A DNA stretch of 59,438 bases from Pseudanabaena sp. SR411 (GTDB taxonomy: Bacteria; Cyanobacteriota; Cyanobacteriia; Pseudanabaenales; Pseudanabaenaceae). The notes below the pieces were generated by a model. The model worked only from the letters and a program-made list of their open reading frames with translations, did not search any database and had not been told where the DNA came from. The stretch is taken from contig NZ_NDHW01000229.1 in assembly GCF_002251945.1 (NCBI RefSeq), positions 1 to 59,438 of the forward strand. The letters run 5' to 3'. Of this stretch, positions 32,683 through 41,678 are shown one piece after another (within the stretch, counting starts at the first letter, position 1; every line of letters starts with the position of its first letter). The translations under genes were made by a program, and so were the position numbers.

Positions 32683-33429
32683 GGGTTGAAAAGGATAGAT
32701 TAACTGTTGCCAATAGGTTGGAGGAATTGTCTCATCAACTCCATAGGTTTCAGGGCTTCGAGTTTTGGGTAAATAATATGTGCCGAACATTAGATCAATG
32801 ATGGGAAATCCAGAGAAATTCTTATTACGCGCTTCTAGATCATTGCTGTGATGCCAGTGATGAAAATTAGGTGTAGCAATAATGCGATTGAGAATTGGGA
32901 ACTCAAATTTTGTGTTTGAGTGATTTAAAATCGGTAAAATGGCGCTAAATACCAGATAGGCACCAAAAGTTTCCTTCGTGAAGCCTAATAAAAAGAGTGG
33001 AACTCCCACTGCAATATTGACAACTATCATTTCAATGGGATGTAATCTTGCAGATGCTAGCCAATCTAGTTCAGCACTACTATGGTGAATTACATGAAAT
33101 CGCCACAGCCAAGGCACTGTATGCGCTAAGCGATGCAATGTATAAAATGTTAGTTGGGCGATGAAAAATGCTTCAACGAATTGAAATAAAGCAGGTTGAC
33201 TTCTGACTGTTATTTGCAATGAGGGTGAAATTGTGCCTCTAAAAAAGATGTATAAAAAAGCTGCAACTAAATATGTTCCTATATTTACCAGAATGTGATT
33301 AAAGAAAAAATGGGCAACATCTGTCAGCCAACCTTGACGAAAGTGCTTTTGGTCTTTTCTCAGTGGGTATAACCATTCAAGTGTGCCAAATAAAAGCCAT
33401 AGCACCAAAAAGGCAATAACAAATTTCAT
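32671..33429 (-). CDS. Sterol desaturase / fatty acid hydroxylase superfamily protein
   Basis: A 252-residue integral membrane di-iron enzyme. Four hydrophobic segments and the histidine clusters HRLAH, HVIHHSS, NHSNTKF and HHWHHSND are all present, as required for the di-iron centre. Family members hydroxylate or desaturate lipids, carotenoids or alkyl chains; the substrate here is unknown. The last residues (FQPQKH) and stop are contributed by a palindromic repeat, so the original C-terminus may have been altered. It starts at ATG 33429. The neighbouring coiled-coil gene, on the same strand, is separated by a hairpin and is probably not in the same operon. Confidence 0.88.
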   Translation of the reverse strand: MKFVIAFLVLWLLFGTLEWLYPLRKDQKHFRQGWLTDVAHFFFNHILVNIGTYLVAAFLYIFFRGTISPSLQITVRSQPALFQFVEAFFIAQLTFYTLHRLAHTVPWLWRFHVIHHSSAELDWLASARLHPIEMIVVNIAVGVPLFLLGFTKETFGAYLVFSAILPILNHSNTKFEFPILNRIIATPNFHHWHHSNDLEARNKNFSGFPIIDLMFGTYYLPKTRSPETYGVDETIPPTYWQQLIYPFQPQKH

Positions 33430-33492
33430 GGCGATCGCTTAGTGATCTTTGCGTTATCTTTACTTAGACTTTCAATACCCAATAATAGGTTC

Positions 33493-33538
33493 ATCCAAAA
33501 ATAGTAGGGGCGCTTTTGTACCCCTACTATTTTTGGAT
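33493..33538. terminator. Hairpin after the coiled-coil gene
   Basis: Arms of 18 bases (ATCCAAAAATAGTAGGGG) surround a 10-base loop. It ends two bases before the minus-strand stop codon at 33541. Confidence 0.75.
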
Positions 33539-33540
33539 AA

Positions 33541-34698
33541 TTAGCGATGTCTGACTAGAAAAGATGGCAAATCTACCTTTGAATTTGGACGCTGCGATCG
33601 CACTGGCGTTGATTCTGATAAAGACTCAGGCGATCGATATTCTTGCTCATACATAGACTCACTAGGATGGTGAGACGGTGGAGTTAAGTGCCTAACTGGT
33701 TTGTCAGCTAGCAACCGATCTAACGCGCCGCTCAGTTGGAGGGCGTGGTGCTGATGGCGGACTGATTGCTCCTTCCAATGTTGGATCGCTGCTTCATATT
33801 CAGATGCTTTAGAGGCTTGATGCAGCACTTGATTTTGTAGTTCTTCGATCTGCTGCTCTAATTCTTGGACTCTGGTGAGATCGCTAACATATTCATTTTC
33901 AAGACCACGCAAGGATTGATGTAGTTTCGCCTGATTAGAAAGATGTTGAATTAATTCTTCTTCCATCTGATCCCGTTGAGATGTGACTTCTGATAGCTTA
34001 GTTTGAGCAATTTCAAGGGTTTTAGTGGAGTCTTTGAGTAGAACTTGAGTTGCCTCTAGCTCCGTAGTCAAGGTTTGTTGAGAAATATCTAGGGCTGTGT
34101 TTTGACATTGCAGTTGATGAATCACTTCATTTTTGTCATTAATTTCCTGCACATATTTCTGGGTAATTTTCTGCGATTCAATTTCTAAGGCGATCGCTAA
34201 GCGATGTTTAAACTCTTCCTCTAGTTGCAAAACATGGATCGCTAGGCGATCGCTTAAATCTCGATCATCTGATGAGGGTGGATGCGTTTGCAAATTAGTG
34301 ACTTGCTTTTGTAACTGTTCGAGTTGGGTAGTTAGTTCCGTGACTTGGCGATCGCGATCATTGGTAACACTAATAATTTCTTGTTCTAGCTGATCGACAT
34401 ATTCACATTCAAATTGGTGTTGTGATCGCAGATCTTCTAACTCTTTCTGGAGGCGATCGCGATCGGCTATCAACTCAGTGTTTCCGAAATTTTCGGCATC
34501 ATTACTTTTGTCGTCATCTAATGACCAATCATCTGAAAATAGATCCACATCATCTCGCAACATATTCGTGATTTCAATGATTGTTTTTTCTTCTAGCACT
34601 TCACCACCTAAGAGCGCATCAAGATCATCGTCATCATTCACGGGTACTGCTTTCACCAAAACTTCTCGTAGTGCTGCTTCGCGTTTCAAATCACTCAC
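33541..34698 (-). CDS. Long coiled-coil protein of unknown function
   Basis: A 385-residue protein. The N-terminal 90 residues are acidic and include a DDDDLDAL stretch (NDDDDLDALLGGEVLEEK). Residues from about 95 to 340 form a nearly continuous coiled coil with heptad Leu/Gln/Glu patterns. The tail is Ser/Pro/Arg-rich and probably disordered. The longer reading starts at 34761, but a GTG at 34698 is preceded by GAGG at good spacing and gives SDLKREAALREVL, so it is preferred. It may be a cytoskeleton-like or scaffold protein; no family was recognised. Confidence 0.65.
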   Translation of the reverse strand: MSDLKREAALREVLVKAVPVNDDDDLDALLGGEVLEEKTIIEITNMLRDDVDLFSDDWSLDDDKSNDAENFGNTELIADRDRLQKELEDLRSQHQFECEYVDQLEQEIISVTNDRDRQVTELTTQLEQLQKQVTNLQTHPPSSDDRDLSDRLAIHVLQLEEEFKHRLAIALEIESQKITQKYVQEINDKNEVIHQLQCQNTALDISQQTLTTELEATQVLLKDSTKTLEIAQTKLSEVTSQRDQMEEELIQHLSNQAKLHQSLRGLENEYVSDLTRVQELEQQIEELQNQVLHQASKASEYEAAIQHWKEQSVRHQHHALQLSGALDRLLADKPVRHLTPPSHHPSESMYEQEYRSPESLSESTPVRSQRPNSKVDLPSFLVRHR

Positions 34699-35044
34699 GG
34701 ACAACCTCACCGAACAATACCGAGGTATTTTTACAAGACAAACATTAACAGACTTTGCCAAGTTTGCAAGTTTTTTTCTTAGTAATTCTTATGTCTTGTG
34801 GGGAGGGTTGTGGACTTAGCAATTTAACTGAATAATAATGCTGAAGGTTTGTACTACTAAATTCACAAAATCTTCTGATAAAATCTCTTCTGTTGTTTTC
34901 CACCAGCTTTGATGAAGCTCAAGCGATCAGAACTGACATGTTAAAGCTTTTGATTGTGGTTATCATGTTGTTTTAAGTCAATTTGCCAAATCGGCGATCG
35001 CACTAACCAGAAAATCAAAAAAGCTTTAGCTCATAGGACTCACA
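34699..35044. other. Divergent intergenic region
   Basis: A 346-base AT-rich spacer between the coiled-coil gene and the ATPase-PIN cassette. No hairpin of note or ORF was seen. AGGA six bases before the ATG at 35045 is the ribosome binding site of the ATPase gene. Confidence 0.45.
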
Positions 35045-36460
35045 ATGTTTACACAATTACGCATCCAGAATTTTAAGTCATGGGCAGATACGGGGGAGTT
35101 TCGGATGGCTCCTTTGACTGGCTTTTTTGGAACGAATAGTTCTGGTAAAACGGCGATTTTGCAATTTTTGTTAATGCTAAAGCAAACTGTCGAGTCAAGC
35201 GATCGCAATCGTATTTTGCATCTAGGCAGCGATCAATATAGCTATGTTGATTTAGGAACTACTTACGATATTAGCCACAGACATCAATTACCTGAAAAGA
35301 TAAAATTTTCTTTTGAATGGATACCAAGAAATACCCCTGACCATATTGTATACATGATTATGGAAGTTGATTTTAAAGAAAATGGACAAATTGAATTTAC
35401 ACCTAATAAATATACATCATCATTGAAGTTTGAATCGGAAATTAATGTTGACAATGATCAAATTAATCTTGAATATTTCAAATATTCCTTTAAGGCAAGT
35501 GATAATCAATGGAATCATATTGCAATTAATTCACAGATAGAAAATGATATTGAGACGATTTATAAATTGTCTATAGATGGTAGTTTCCTTGAAAATTGGT
35601 TGGCATTTGAATATTCTAATTTTTCAAAGTTTATGTACGTTTTTCATCAACTTGTTAACAACTATAGTGTTCAACAAGTCGCACGAATGCCATCATCATC
35701 AGCAATTTCCAATCTAGGAAATTTAGTGTCTTCTTATACAGGGATGTTTGTAAATACTTACTATCTTGCCCCTTTGAGAGAATACCCAAAAAGAACTTAC
35801 CTTTGGTCTGGTGAAAGTCCTCAAGATGTTGGTAAATATGGAGAATTAACAGTTGCTGCGCTTCTTGCTTCACAGAAAAAAGATTTAGAAGTTGAATTGT
35901 CAGTAGCCAGAGCTTTACGACAATTGGAATTGATCCACAACTTTCGAGTACACAGAATTACACCTAATCGTGGTGATTATGAAATATTAGTTCAGAAGTC
36001 GCCTAATTCGGCAGAAGTATTAATAACTGATGTCGGTTTTGGAGTCTCGCAAGTATTACCAATATTAGTGTTATGTTACTACGTACCCAAAGGCGCAACC
36101 CTCATATTTGAACAACCAGAAATACATTTACATCCCTCAGTCCAAGCAGGACTCGCTGATATATTTATCGAAGTTATCAAAACCCGCAATATTCAAATTA
36201 TTATCGAAAGTCATAGCGAACATTTACTAAGACGCTTACAAAGACGCATGGCTGAAGAAAAAGATGGATTTACTAATGATGATGCTGCACTTTATTTTTG
36301 CAAAATGAACGATCAAGGGGATTCAGAGTTAGTTACTCTCGATATTGATGACTATGGAAATATTTGCAACTATCCCGAAGGATTTTTTGGCGATGAAATG
36401 GGCGATCTAGTCGCTATGACCGAAGCAGCAATCAATCGCCAGATGAAGACTGGAGCTTAA
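35045..36460 (+). CDS. AAA/ABC-type ATPase with DUF3696-like C-terminus
   Basis: A 471-residue SMC/OLD-like ATPase. It starts MFTQLRIQNFKSW, the usual beta strand of RecF/OLD-like ATPases. Walker A is GTNSSGKT (29-36), with a signature-like DVGFGVSQVLP near 325-335. Walker B is TLIFEQPE near 351-358, followed by IHLHP and the switch His segment IIIESHSEHLLRR. The end (YPEGFFGDEMGDL) fits DUF3696. There is no TOPRIM domain, unlike OLD or GajA. The gene is two bases from a PIN-nuclease gene, so the ATPase probably controls that nuclease. The architecture recalls Septu and PARIS ATPase-effector pairs in general layout. A role in defence is inference. Confidence 0.87.
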   Translation: MFTQLRIQNFKSWADTGEFRMAPLTGFFGTNSSGKTAILQFLLMLKQTVESSDRNRILHLGSDQYSYVDLGTTYDISHRHQLPEKIKFSFEWIPRNTPDHIVYMIMEVDFKENGQIEFTPNKYTSSLKFESEINVDNDQINLEYFKYSFKASDNQWNHIAINSQIENDIETIYKLSIDGSFLENWLAFEYSNFSKFMYVFHQLVNNYSVQQVARMPSSSAISNLGNLVSSYTGMFVNTYYLAPLREYPKRTYLWSGESPQDVGKYGELTVAALLASQKKDLEVELSVARALRQLELIHNFRVHRITPNRGDYEILVQKSPNSAEVLITDVGFGVSQVLPILVLCYYVPKGATLIFEQPEIHLHPSVQAGLADIFIEVIKTRNIQIIIESHSEHLLRRLQRRMAEEKDGFTNDDAALYFCKMNDQGDSELVTLDIDDYGNICNYPEGFFGDEMGDLVAMTEAAINRQMKTGA

Positions 36461-36462
36461 GA

Positions 36463-36945
36463 ATGCATCATATTGTTGATACAAATGTCCTACTTGTCGC
36501 TAGTAAAAAAGCTCCTCAAGCATCTTTGACCTGTGTCCTTACTTGCATCAAATATCTCCAAAATCTGAAAGAGTCTGGGACTCTTGTACTTGATAGCAAT
36601 CGGCTTATTATTCGTGAATACGAAAACAAAAACTCTAGTACGGGACAACCTGGTGTTGGTGATGCCTTTCTTAAATGGGTTCACACACATCAAGCCACTA
36701 ATCGTTGCGAGCAAGTTCCTATCACCCAAATTGCCGAGAATGATTTTGCTGAGTTTCCAAAATCCCCATCTCTTCAAAAATTCGATCCCTCCGATCGCAA
36801 ATTTGTTGCTGTGGCTTTAACCCATCCCGCAAAACCTGCGATCGCTAATGCCGTTGACTCTGATTGGCGTAATTACGAAGAAGCTCTAGATAATCAAGGT
36901 GTTAGTCTCAATTTTCTCTGTCCTGAACTAGCTCCTAAAAATTAA
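36463..36945 (+). CDS. PIN-domain ribonuclease-like protein
   Basis: A 160-residue protein. MHHIVDTNVLLVASKK is the classic first strand of PIN nucleases, with Asp6. Further candidate Mg2+ ligands are D44 or E52, D111 (FDPSDRKFVAVAL) and D132 or D134 (NAVDSDW), giving a complete acidic set. It is a full-length domain with nothing attached. The start codon lies two bases after the ATPase stop, with GGAGC inside the upstream gene as ribosome binding site, so translation is probably coupled. It is not preceded by a VapB-type antitoxin. The ATPase is the only candidate regulator. Confidence 0.82.
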   Translation: MHHIVDTNVLLVASKKAPQASLTCVLTCIKYLQNLKESGTLVLDSNRLIIREYENKNSSTGQPGVGDAFLKWVHTHQATNRCEQVPITQIAENDFAEFPKSPSLQKFDPSDRKFVAVALTHPAKPAIANAVDSDWRNYEEALDNQGVSLNFLCPELAPKN

Positions 36946-36966
36946 AATCTTTTGAATTTTCTTGAG

Positions 36967-37761
36967 TTATTGTTTGATTCTTTGGGGACTTAATATGTTT
37001 ATATATCTTTCCAAAGCAAATAAAACCTTTTCAGCAATTAACAGAATAAAATCTTCTTTATTATTCTCAGACTGTACCTTTTCTAAAGCATCATAATAAG
37101 CCATCCGACTATCATAATCACCACCAATAATTGCTAACGGAAATCCATGTTGCAACAGAATTAAATTCATGATTAAGCGGGACGTTCTACCATTGCCATC
37201 AATAAAAGGATGAATAGTCACTAACCTTTCGTGCATTTCGGCGGCTAAAACTACTGGATGAAGATTATCTTTTTCCTGATTATAAAATTGGAAATATTCC
37301 TCCATCAAATCCTGTAGTAAATAGGGTTGTGGCGATAAATGCTTACTTCCCGCGATCGCTACAGGTAACTTACGATAAACTCCTGCATTTTCGCGATCGA
37401 TTCCATACAGGACAATTCCATGAATTTGTTTAAGAATATATTCTGATAAATCTACCTTTTGAGAAACAAGATCATCAATAAACAAAATAGCCTCTTTATG
37501 ATTAATTGCTTCTAAATGCTCGCGCATACTTTTGCCACTAATCGTCATTCCCTCATTGATGACTAACTGAGTTTCCCGCAACGTTAAAGTATTACCTTCA
37601 ATGCGATTACTTTCATACAAAAACTCAACTTCTAACGCTTCTTTAATAGTGGCATTATCTAAAGATTGACGCAAAATATCTAGCTCTGCTTTGAGTTGAT
37701 CAATATCAGCAAGGATTGATTCGATGGTTCTCATAAATTCAGAATGTAAATTAGATTGCAC
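36967..37761 (-). CDS. Fic family protein (class II, N-terminal inhibitory motif)
   Basis: A 264-residue Fic enzyme predicted to transfer AMP from ATP to a Ser, Thr or Tyr of a target protein. The active site HPFIDGNGRTSR (184-195, His184) is intact. The inhibitory helix motif S-x-x-x-E-G is present at 51-56 (SNRIEG), which defines class II and suggests self-inhibition. The long start is a GTG at 37761 that overlaps the end of the isochorismate synthase gene by 11 bases. An ATG at 37734 (MRTIESILADID) is equally plausible. It converges on the ATPase-PIN pair. The target is unknown. Confidence 0.88.
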   Translation of the reverse strand: MQSNLHSEFMRTIESILADIDQLKAELDILRQSLDNATIKEALEVEFLYESNRIEGNTLTLRETQLVINEGMTISGKSMREHLEAINHKEAILFIDDLVSQKVDLSEYILKQIHGIVLYGIDRENAGVYRKLPVAIAGSKHLSPQPYLLQDLMEEYFQFYNQEKDNLHPVVLAAEMHERLVTIHPFIDGNGRTSRLIMNLILLQHGFPLAIIGGDYDSRMAYYDALEKVQSENNKEDFILLIAEKVLFALERYINILSPQRIKQ

Positions 37762-39250
37762 CCAAAGCCTTTAACAAAGCCGCAAACTTAATCGTGGTTT
37801 CACTTTGCTCATTTTCCACCTGCGAATTTGCCACAATTCCTGCACCAGCAAAAATCCGCGCCCGATCGCCTTGAATATATCCCGCCCTAATTCCCACACC
37901 AAAAGTCCCTTCACCATCACCATTTAGCCAACCAATTGGTGCAGCATACCAACCGCGATCGCAGGCTTCCCATTGCTGCATAAAGCAAACTGCACGATCT
38001 CTCGGCTCACCTCCAACTGCCGCCGTTGGATGTAACTGCTGCAAAATATCAAGGGCAATTAACCAATCAGGATCATCAATTTGGGCAGTAATCGGCGTAT
38101 ATAAATGCTGCACATTAGAAAGTCTTAGCAAACTAGTCTCCGCTTGTGGATCGATCGCTGCGCCCATACTTTGCAAGCGATCGCAGATCGAACGAATCAC
38201 AATCTGATGTTCGCGCATATCTTTTTCGCTATTGAGCAAGCGATCGCCCATCATTTGATCTTCTTGGACAGTTTTGCCACGCTCGATCGAACCTGCCACC
38301 GCATCACTGCGTAACCAAAGGCGATCACTTTGAGCTTTAAATTGCAACACCACTTCAGGAGTCGCACCCAAAAAGGTTTTGCCCACGCCATAATCTAACA
38401 AAAAGGAAATGCATTCAGGATATTCACACCGTAAAACATGCAGTACCTGAAACGGATCAAAATTGCGATCGGCTAACACATCCAATGCTCTAGCCAATAC
38501 CACTTTCTCAAAATGTCCTTGATGAATCAAAGCCAAGGCGCGTTCGACGATCTCTGTCCAGATTTGTTGACCTTGAACTTCTACGATTTTGCTCACCTCA
38601 TGGACTGTCGGTGCTTCGTAATGGGCGCTTTCTTGTAAATGTGATCGCAAATTCTCTATACGCTCTAATACTTCATCAGGCTTATCCCAAGGCTGGATGT
38701 AATGATTTAGGGTTAAGGTACAACTTTTACCTTTGAGTCGTACCATCCAACGGGGAATAAAAAAGAGTAAAGTCGGAAATTCGATCACTGGTTGATAATC
38801 GTTAGGTTCTGCTAAATCCAGATAGTCACTCGCATCACTCCCATTGCGATAAAACGAAAATGCCCCAAAAAAATGTATAGGAATTTGAAATTCTGACGAT
38901 TCGAGATCAGCAATCTTGGCAATGATTGCATTAGTTAAATGATTTTTGATAAATTTTTTGGCGCAATCAAAGCGATCGCTTAAGTCATGGTTGGGAACTG
39001 ACACCTCGGCAACTGAACCCGCCGCCGCTAATACTAAATCGGCATTCGGCTGTTCCCAATAAAATTTTTGTTGCTGAGCTTCGGACTTACTTGCCAACAA
39101 CAATAAAGGATTAATGCACTCCCAATTTTGAGAGTAACTAAATAAAATCGGTGACCCTGTGATCTGCGCTTGAGCGATCGCTTTAACAATCCAATCGTGC
39201 AGAGATTTAGAATCGATGCTGCTATAGGTGACACTCTGACGAACTTGCAT
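37751..39250 (-). CDS. menF: Isochorismate synthase
   Basis: A 499-residue chorismate-utilising enzyme that makes isochorismate, the entry step to phylloquinone (vitamin K1) used in photosystem I. The C-terminal half carries the family blocks: FLGATPEVVLQFKAQSDRLW, HPTAAVGGEPRD, the acidic RIFAGAGIVANSQVENE and a final Thr-x-x-Lys (TTIKFAALLKALGAI). The first 200 residues are the variable part typical of the menaquinone/phylloquinone branch rather than of anthranilate synthase. It overlaps the Fic gene start by 11 bases, so both may be transcribed together. The symbol menF is used for this activity in cyanobacteria. Confidence 0.9.
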   Translation of the reverse strand: MQVRQSVTYSSIDSKSLHDWIVKAIAQAQITGSPILFSYSQNWECINPLLLLASKSEAQQQKFYWEQPNADLVLAAAGSVAEVSVPNHDLSDRFDCAKKFIKNHLTNAIIAKIADLESSEFQIPIHFFGAFSFYRNGSDASDYLDLAEPNDYQPVIEFPTLLFFIPRWMVRLKGKSCTLTLNHYIQPWDKPDEVLERIENLRSHLQESAHYEAPTVHEVSKIVEVQGQQIWTEIVERALALIHQGHFEKVVLARALDVLADRNFDPFQVLHVLRCEYPECISFLLDYGVGKTFLGATPEVVLQFKAQSDRLWLRSDAVAGSIERGKTVQEDQMMGDRLLNSEKDMREHQIVIRSICDRLQSMGAAIDPQAETSLLRLSNVQHLYTPITAQIDDPDWLIALDILQQLHPTAAVGGEPRDRAVCFMQQWEACDRGWYAAPIGWLNGDGEGTFGVGIRAGYIQGDRARIFAGAGIVANSQVENEQSETTIKFAALLKALGAI

Positions 39251-39293
39251 GATTATATTTTATCCATACAACGCCGTTCAGCCACAATAAAAG

Positions 39294-39343
39294 AGTTTCT
39301 TAAATTAAAAGAGCCGCAAGGCGACCCTTTAATTTAAGAAACT
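39294..39343. terminator. Hairpin containing the prfA stop codon
   Basis: AGTTTCTTAAATTAAA pairs with its complement ending at 39343. The minus-strand TAA of prfA (39334-39336) is within the right arm. Confidence 0.75.
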
Positions 39344-40440
39344 AAATCGTCACCAGTAGCGATCGCTAATTCCTGTAAACGTTCTTGTTGATCCTTAGAA
39401 ATACAGCTTTGGATCACTTCCTCTAGATCCCCTTCCAAAATCGGTGGCAAAGTAAAGTTCTGCCCCAAACGATGCTCAGTTAAACGGCTATCTTTATAGT
39501 TGTAAGTACGGATTTTTTCAGAGCGTGAACCAGTACCGACCTGCGATCGCCGCATTGAGGTAATCTCGGCTTGTTGTTCACGCAACTTGATTTCATAGAG
39601 CTTTGCCCGCAAAATCTGCATCGCGCGTTCTTTGTTTTGTAACTGCGATCGCTCCTCAGTACAAAAAATTCTAATCCCCGTCGGTTTGTGAAACAAATCG
39701 GCGGCAGTTTCTACCTTGTTGACGTTTTGACCACCAGCACCACCCGATCTTGCTGTGGACATTTCAATATCTTTGGGATCGATGTGAATTTCTACTTCAT
39801 CGACCTCAGGCATAATTGCCACCGTCGCCGTTGAGGTATGCACTCGTCCCTGTGATTCGGTAGCAGGCACACGCTGTACGCGATGCACGCCCGACTCAAA
39901 TTTGAGTTTGCTATAAACGCGATCGCCTTGGACTTCAATGATCGCTTCTTTAAAGCCACCCATTTCCGCCAAAGTCTCACTGACCATCTTCACCCGCCAG
40001 CCTTGACGCTCAGCATAGCGCGTATATAGCCGCACCAAGTCTCCTGCCCAGATTCCAGCCTCATCGCCACCCGTACCCGCACGGATTTCCAACATGATGT
40101 TCTTATCATCATTAGGATCTTGGGGCAGTAGTAGAACCTGTAACTTCTTTTCAAGCTCCTCAAGCTTTGTCGATAATTCTTCGACCTCTAGAGCCGCCAT
40201 TTCCTTAAGTTCAGGGTCGTTAGACTCTTTCAGGATTTCTTGCGACTCTTTATAATCTTGCTCCGCCTTCCGAAAAGTTTCGTAGGTCAGAACTGTCTCT
40301 TCCAACGAAGCACGTACCTTAGCAATGCGCTGAAACTCGCCGTGATCGGTCGCCACGTCAGGATCACCCATCCGACGAGTCAGTTCATTGAAGGTTTGTT
40401 CAACAGATTCGAGCTTTTTGATTAAGTAAGCAGCAGGCAT
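39334..40440 (-). CDS. prfA: Peptide chain release factor 1
   Basis: A 368-residue class I release factor that reads UAA and UAG stop codons and triggers peptidyl-tRNA hydrolysis. The catalytic GGQ lies in [16 protein letters not shown]. The anticodon-mimic PxT motif is present as PATESQG, which separates RF1 from RF2 (SPF). Coiled domain 1, [14 protein letters not shown] and the C-terminal [15 protein letters not shown] are as expected. It lies 81 bases downstream of rpmE on the same strand, a conserved cyanobacterial order. Confidence 0.97.
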   Translation of the reverse strand: MPAAYLIKKLESVEQTFNELTRRMGDPDVATDHGEFQRIAKVRASLEETVLTYETFRKAEQDYKESQEILKESNDPELKEMAALEVEELSTKLEELEKKLQVLLLPQDPNDDKNIMLEIRAGTGGDEAGIWAGDLVRLYTRYAERQGWRVKMVSETLAEMGGFKEAIIEVQGDRVYSKLKFESGVHRVQRVPATESQGRVHTSTATVAIMPEVDEVEIHIDPKDIEMSTARSGGAGGQNVNKVETAADLFHKPTGIRIFCTEERSQLQNKERAMQILRAKLYEIKLREQQAEITSMRRSQVGTGSRSEKIRTYNYKDSRLTEHRLGQNFTLPPILEGDLEEVIQSCISKDQQERLQELAIATGDDLVS

Positions 40441-40521
40441 GGAATTTGAGTTACCGCAAAAGAAAGTGAAAAGTTAGTAAGCCAGAAAGAAACCTTGAAT
40501 CTTGAATTAATCCAAGGTTGG

Positions 40522-40758
40522 CTATACCTGATTTTCCACAGCAGCATTTTCGTCAAACATGCCGTACTTACGCAAGAAGCGTTCTACGCGACCTTCGGTA
40601 TCGATAATCTTTTGTGTGCCTGTGTAGAAGGGGTGATTGCCCGACCATACATCAACATTAATCTCAGGATGGGTAGAACCAATAGTTGCTACCACTTCAC
40701 CGTTGCAAATTACTTTTGCTTCGGGATACCACTTCGGGTGAATTCCAGCTTTAGGCAT
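40522..40758 (-). CDS. rpmE: 50S ribosomal protein L31
   Basis: A 78-residue ribosomal protein. MPKAGIHPKWYPEAKVICNG and the ending STHPEINVDVWSGNHPFYTG, FLRKYG are the standard family blocks. Only one Cys (VICNG) is present, so this is the zinc-free (C-minus) form. It is the first gene of the rpmE-prfA pair; upstream lies a hairpin that ends the neighbouring GNAT gene's leader. Confidence 0.95.
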   Translation of the reverse strand: MPKAGIHPKWYPEAKVICNGEVVATIGSTHPEINVDVWSGNHPFYTGTQKIIDTEGRVERFLRKYGMFDENAAVENQV

Positions 40759-40821
40759 AGTCTTAGCTATAAAAAATCAAAAATTAAGCTTTTCTAGACT
40801 AGCACAGAATTAGGCAATCTA

Positions 40822-40856
40822 AAACAAGATATAGAGCTTTGCTCTATATCTTGTTT
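40822..40856. terminator. Hairpin after the GNAT gene
   Basis: Perfect 16-base arms AAACAAGATATAGAGC with a TTT loop, one base from the minus-strand stop codon at 40858. Confidence 0.75.
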
Positions 40857-40857
40857 C

Positions 40858-41355
40858 TTATGGATACCAAAACATACCTTTGATGCCTTCGGGATCGGCG
40901 TTGAAGCCTAATTGACTGTAAAACTCGACCACATGGGCATCGGCGAAGAGACTGATATTGCTAATGTCGGATTTGCGTAACTCGCGGATCATTTCTTCCA
41001 TCATCGCTTTACCTAAACCCCTGCCCTGAAAATCAGGGTGAATTACCACATCCCACAATGTCGCGTTAAAGGCATAGTCTGATGTGGCGCGAGCAAACCC
41101 AATTAAACGCCTAAAGCCTCCGCGATGCTCCCACATCGAGAGGACGACAAAACTGTGCTGTAAAGCAATACGAACTTTACGAATCGGTCGCCTCGCCCAC
41201 CCCACAGAGTCACATAATTCTTCTAGTTCGTAGAGATCAAGATCTTTTTCGGTGCTAAAGAAAATCTGTCCGCTTTGGTTTGGCACTTGGCGAAGTTTTG
41301 TTTTTTTTGTCGGTTCGAGGGTGTCAGAACCAAATAAGCTTTTCCAGAACCCCAT
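40858..41355 (-). CDS. GNAT family N-acetyltransferase (plastid/cyanobacterial type)
   Basis: A 165-residue acetyl-CoA-dependent acyltransferase. Motif A is [20 protein letters not shown], with the QGRGLG pyrophosphate loop. The end [19 protein letters not shown] is typical of the GNAT group shared by cyanobacteria and chloroplasts. Plastid relatives acetylate Lys and N-terminal amines of photosynthetic proteins; that role is inferred here. The first 30 residues ([18 protein letters not shown]) are basic and unordered. It stands alone on its strand. Confidence 0.86.
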   Translation of the reverse strand: MGFWKSLFGSDTLEPTKKTKLRQVPNQSGQIFFSTEKDLDLYELEELCDSVGWARRPIRKVRIALQHSFVVLSMWEHRGGFRRLIGFARATSDYAFNATLWDVVIHPDFQGRGLGKAMMEEMIRELRKSDISNISLFADAHVVEFYSQLGFNADPEGIKGMFWYP

Positions 41356-41678
41356 TTGCCTAGTTTGTATATAGCAGCGATCGCCCTGTTTGTTACAGAT
41401 ATTCTAAACGCCTTTGTATTGTATCTGCTTTTGTTGAAATCAAGCGATCGCAAATACTAAAATGCTGTTATTTAAATGCTAGATGCTTTTATCCAGTCTT
41501 GACTCTATATTGGTAGAATTATGCCATCATTGCTGCCTTCAACTAAGCCACCAATATTAGCGAGGTATTCAACATTGGTAATCGCACCTACTGTAATACC
41601 TACTGTAATATTTAGAGCTAAATTTAGGGCGATATCTTGGACAATGAAATGCAATTGTAAGCGATCGGGAGGTTGGCA
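41356..41678. other. Divergent spacer with a possible 49-codon ORF
   Basis: On the minus strand, 41505-41654 is open from a TTG and reads LHFIVQDIALNLALNITVGI then TVGAITNVEYLANIGGLV, ending EGSNDGIILPI. The composition is protein-like and the end looks natural. However, there is no ATG or ribosome binding site, and it overlaps the leader of the plus-strand gene. It may be a small gene or a remnant; confidence is low. GGGAGG at 41667-41672 is the ribosome binding site for the next gene. Confidence 0.35.
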
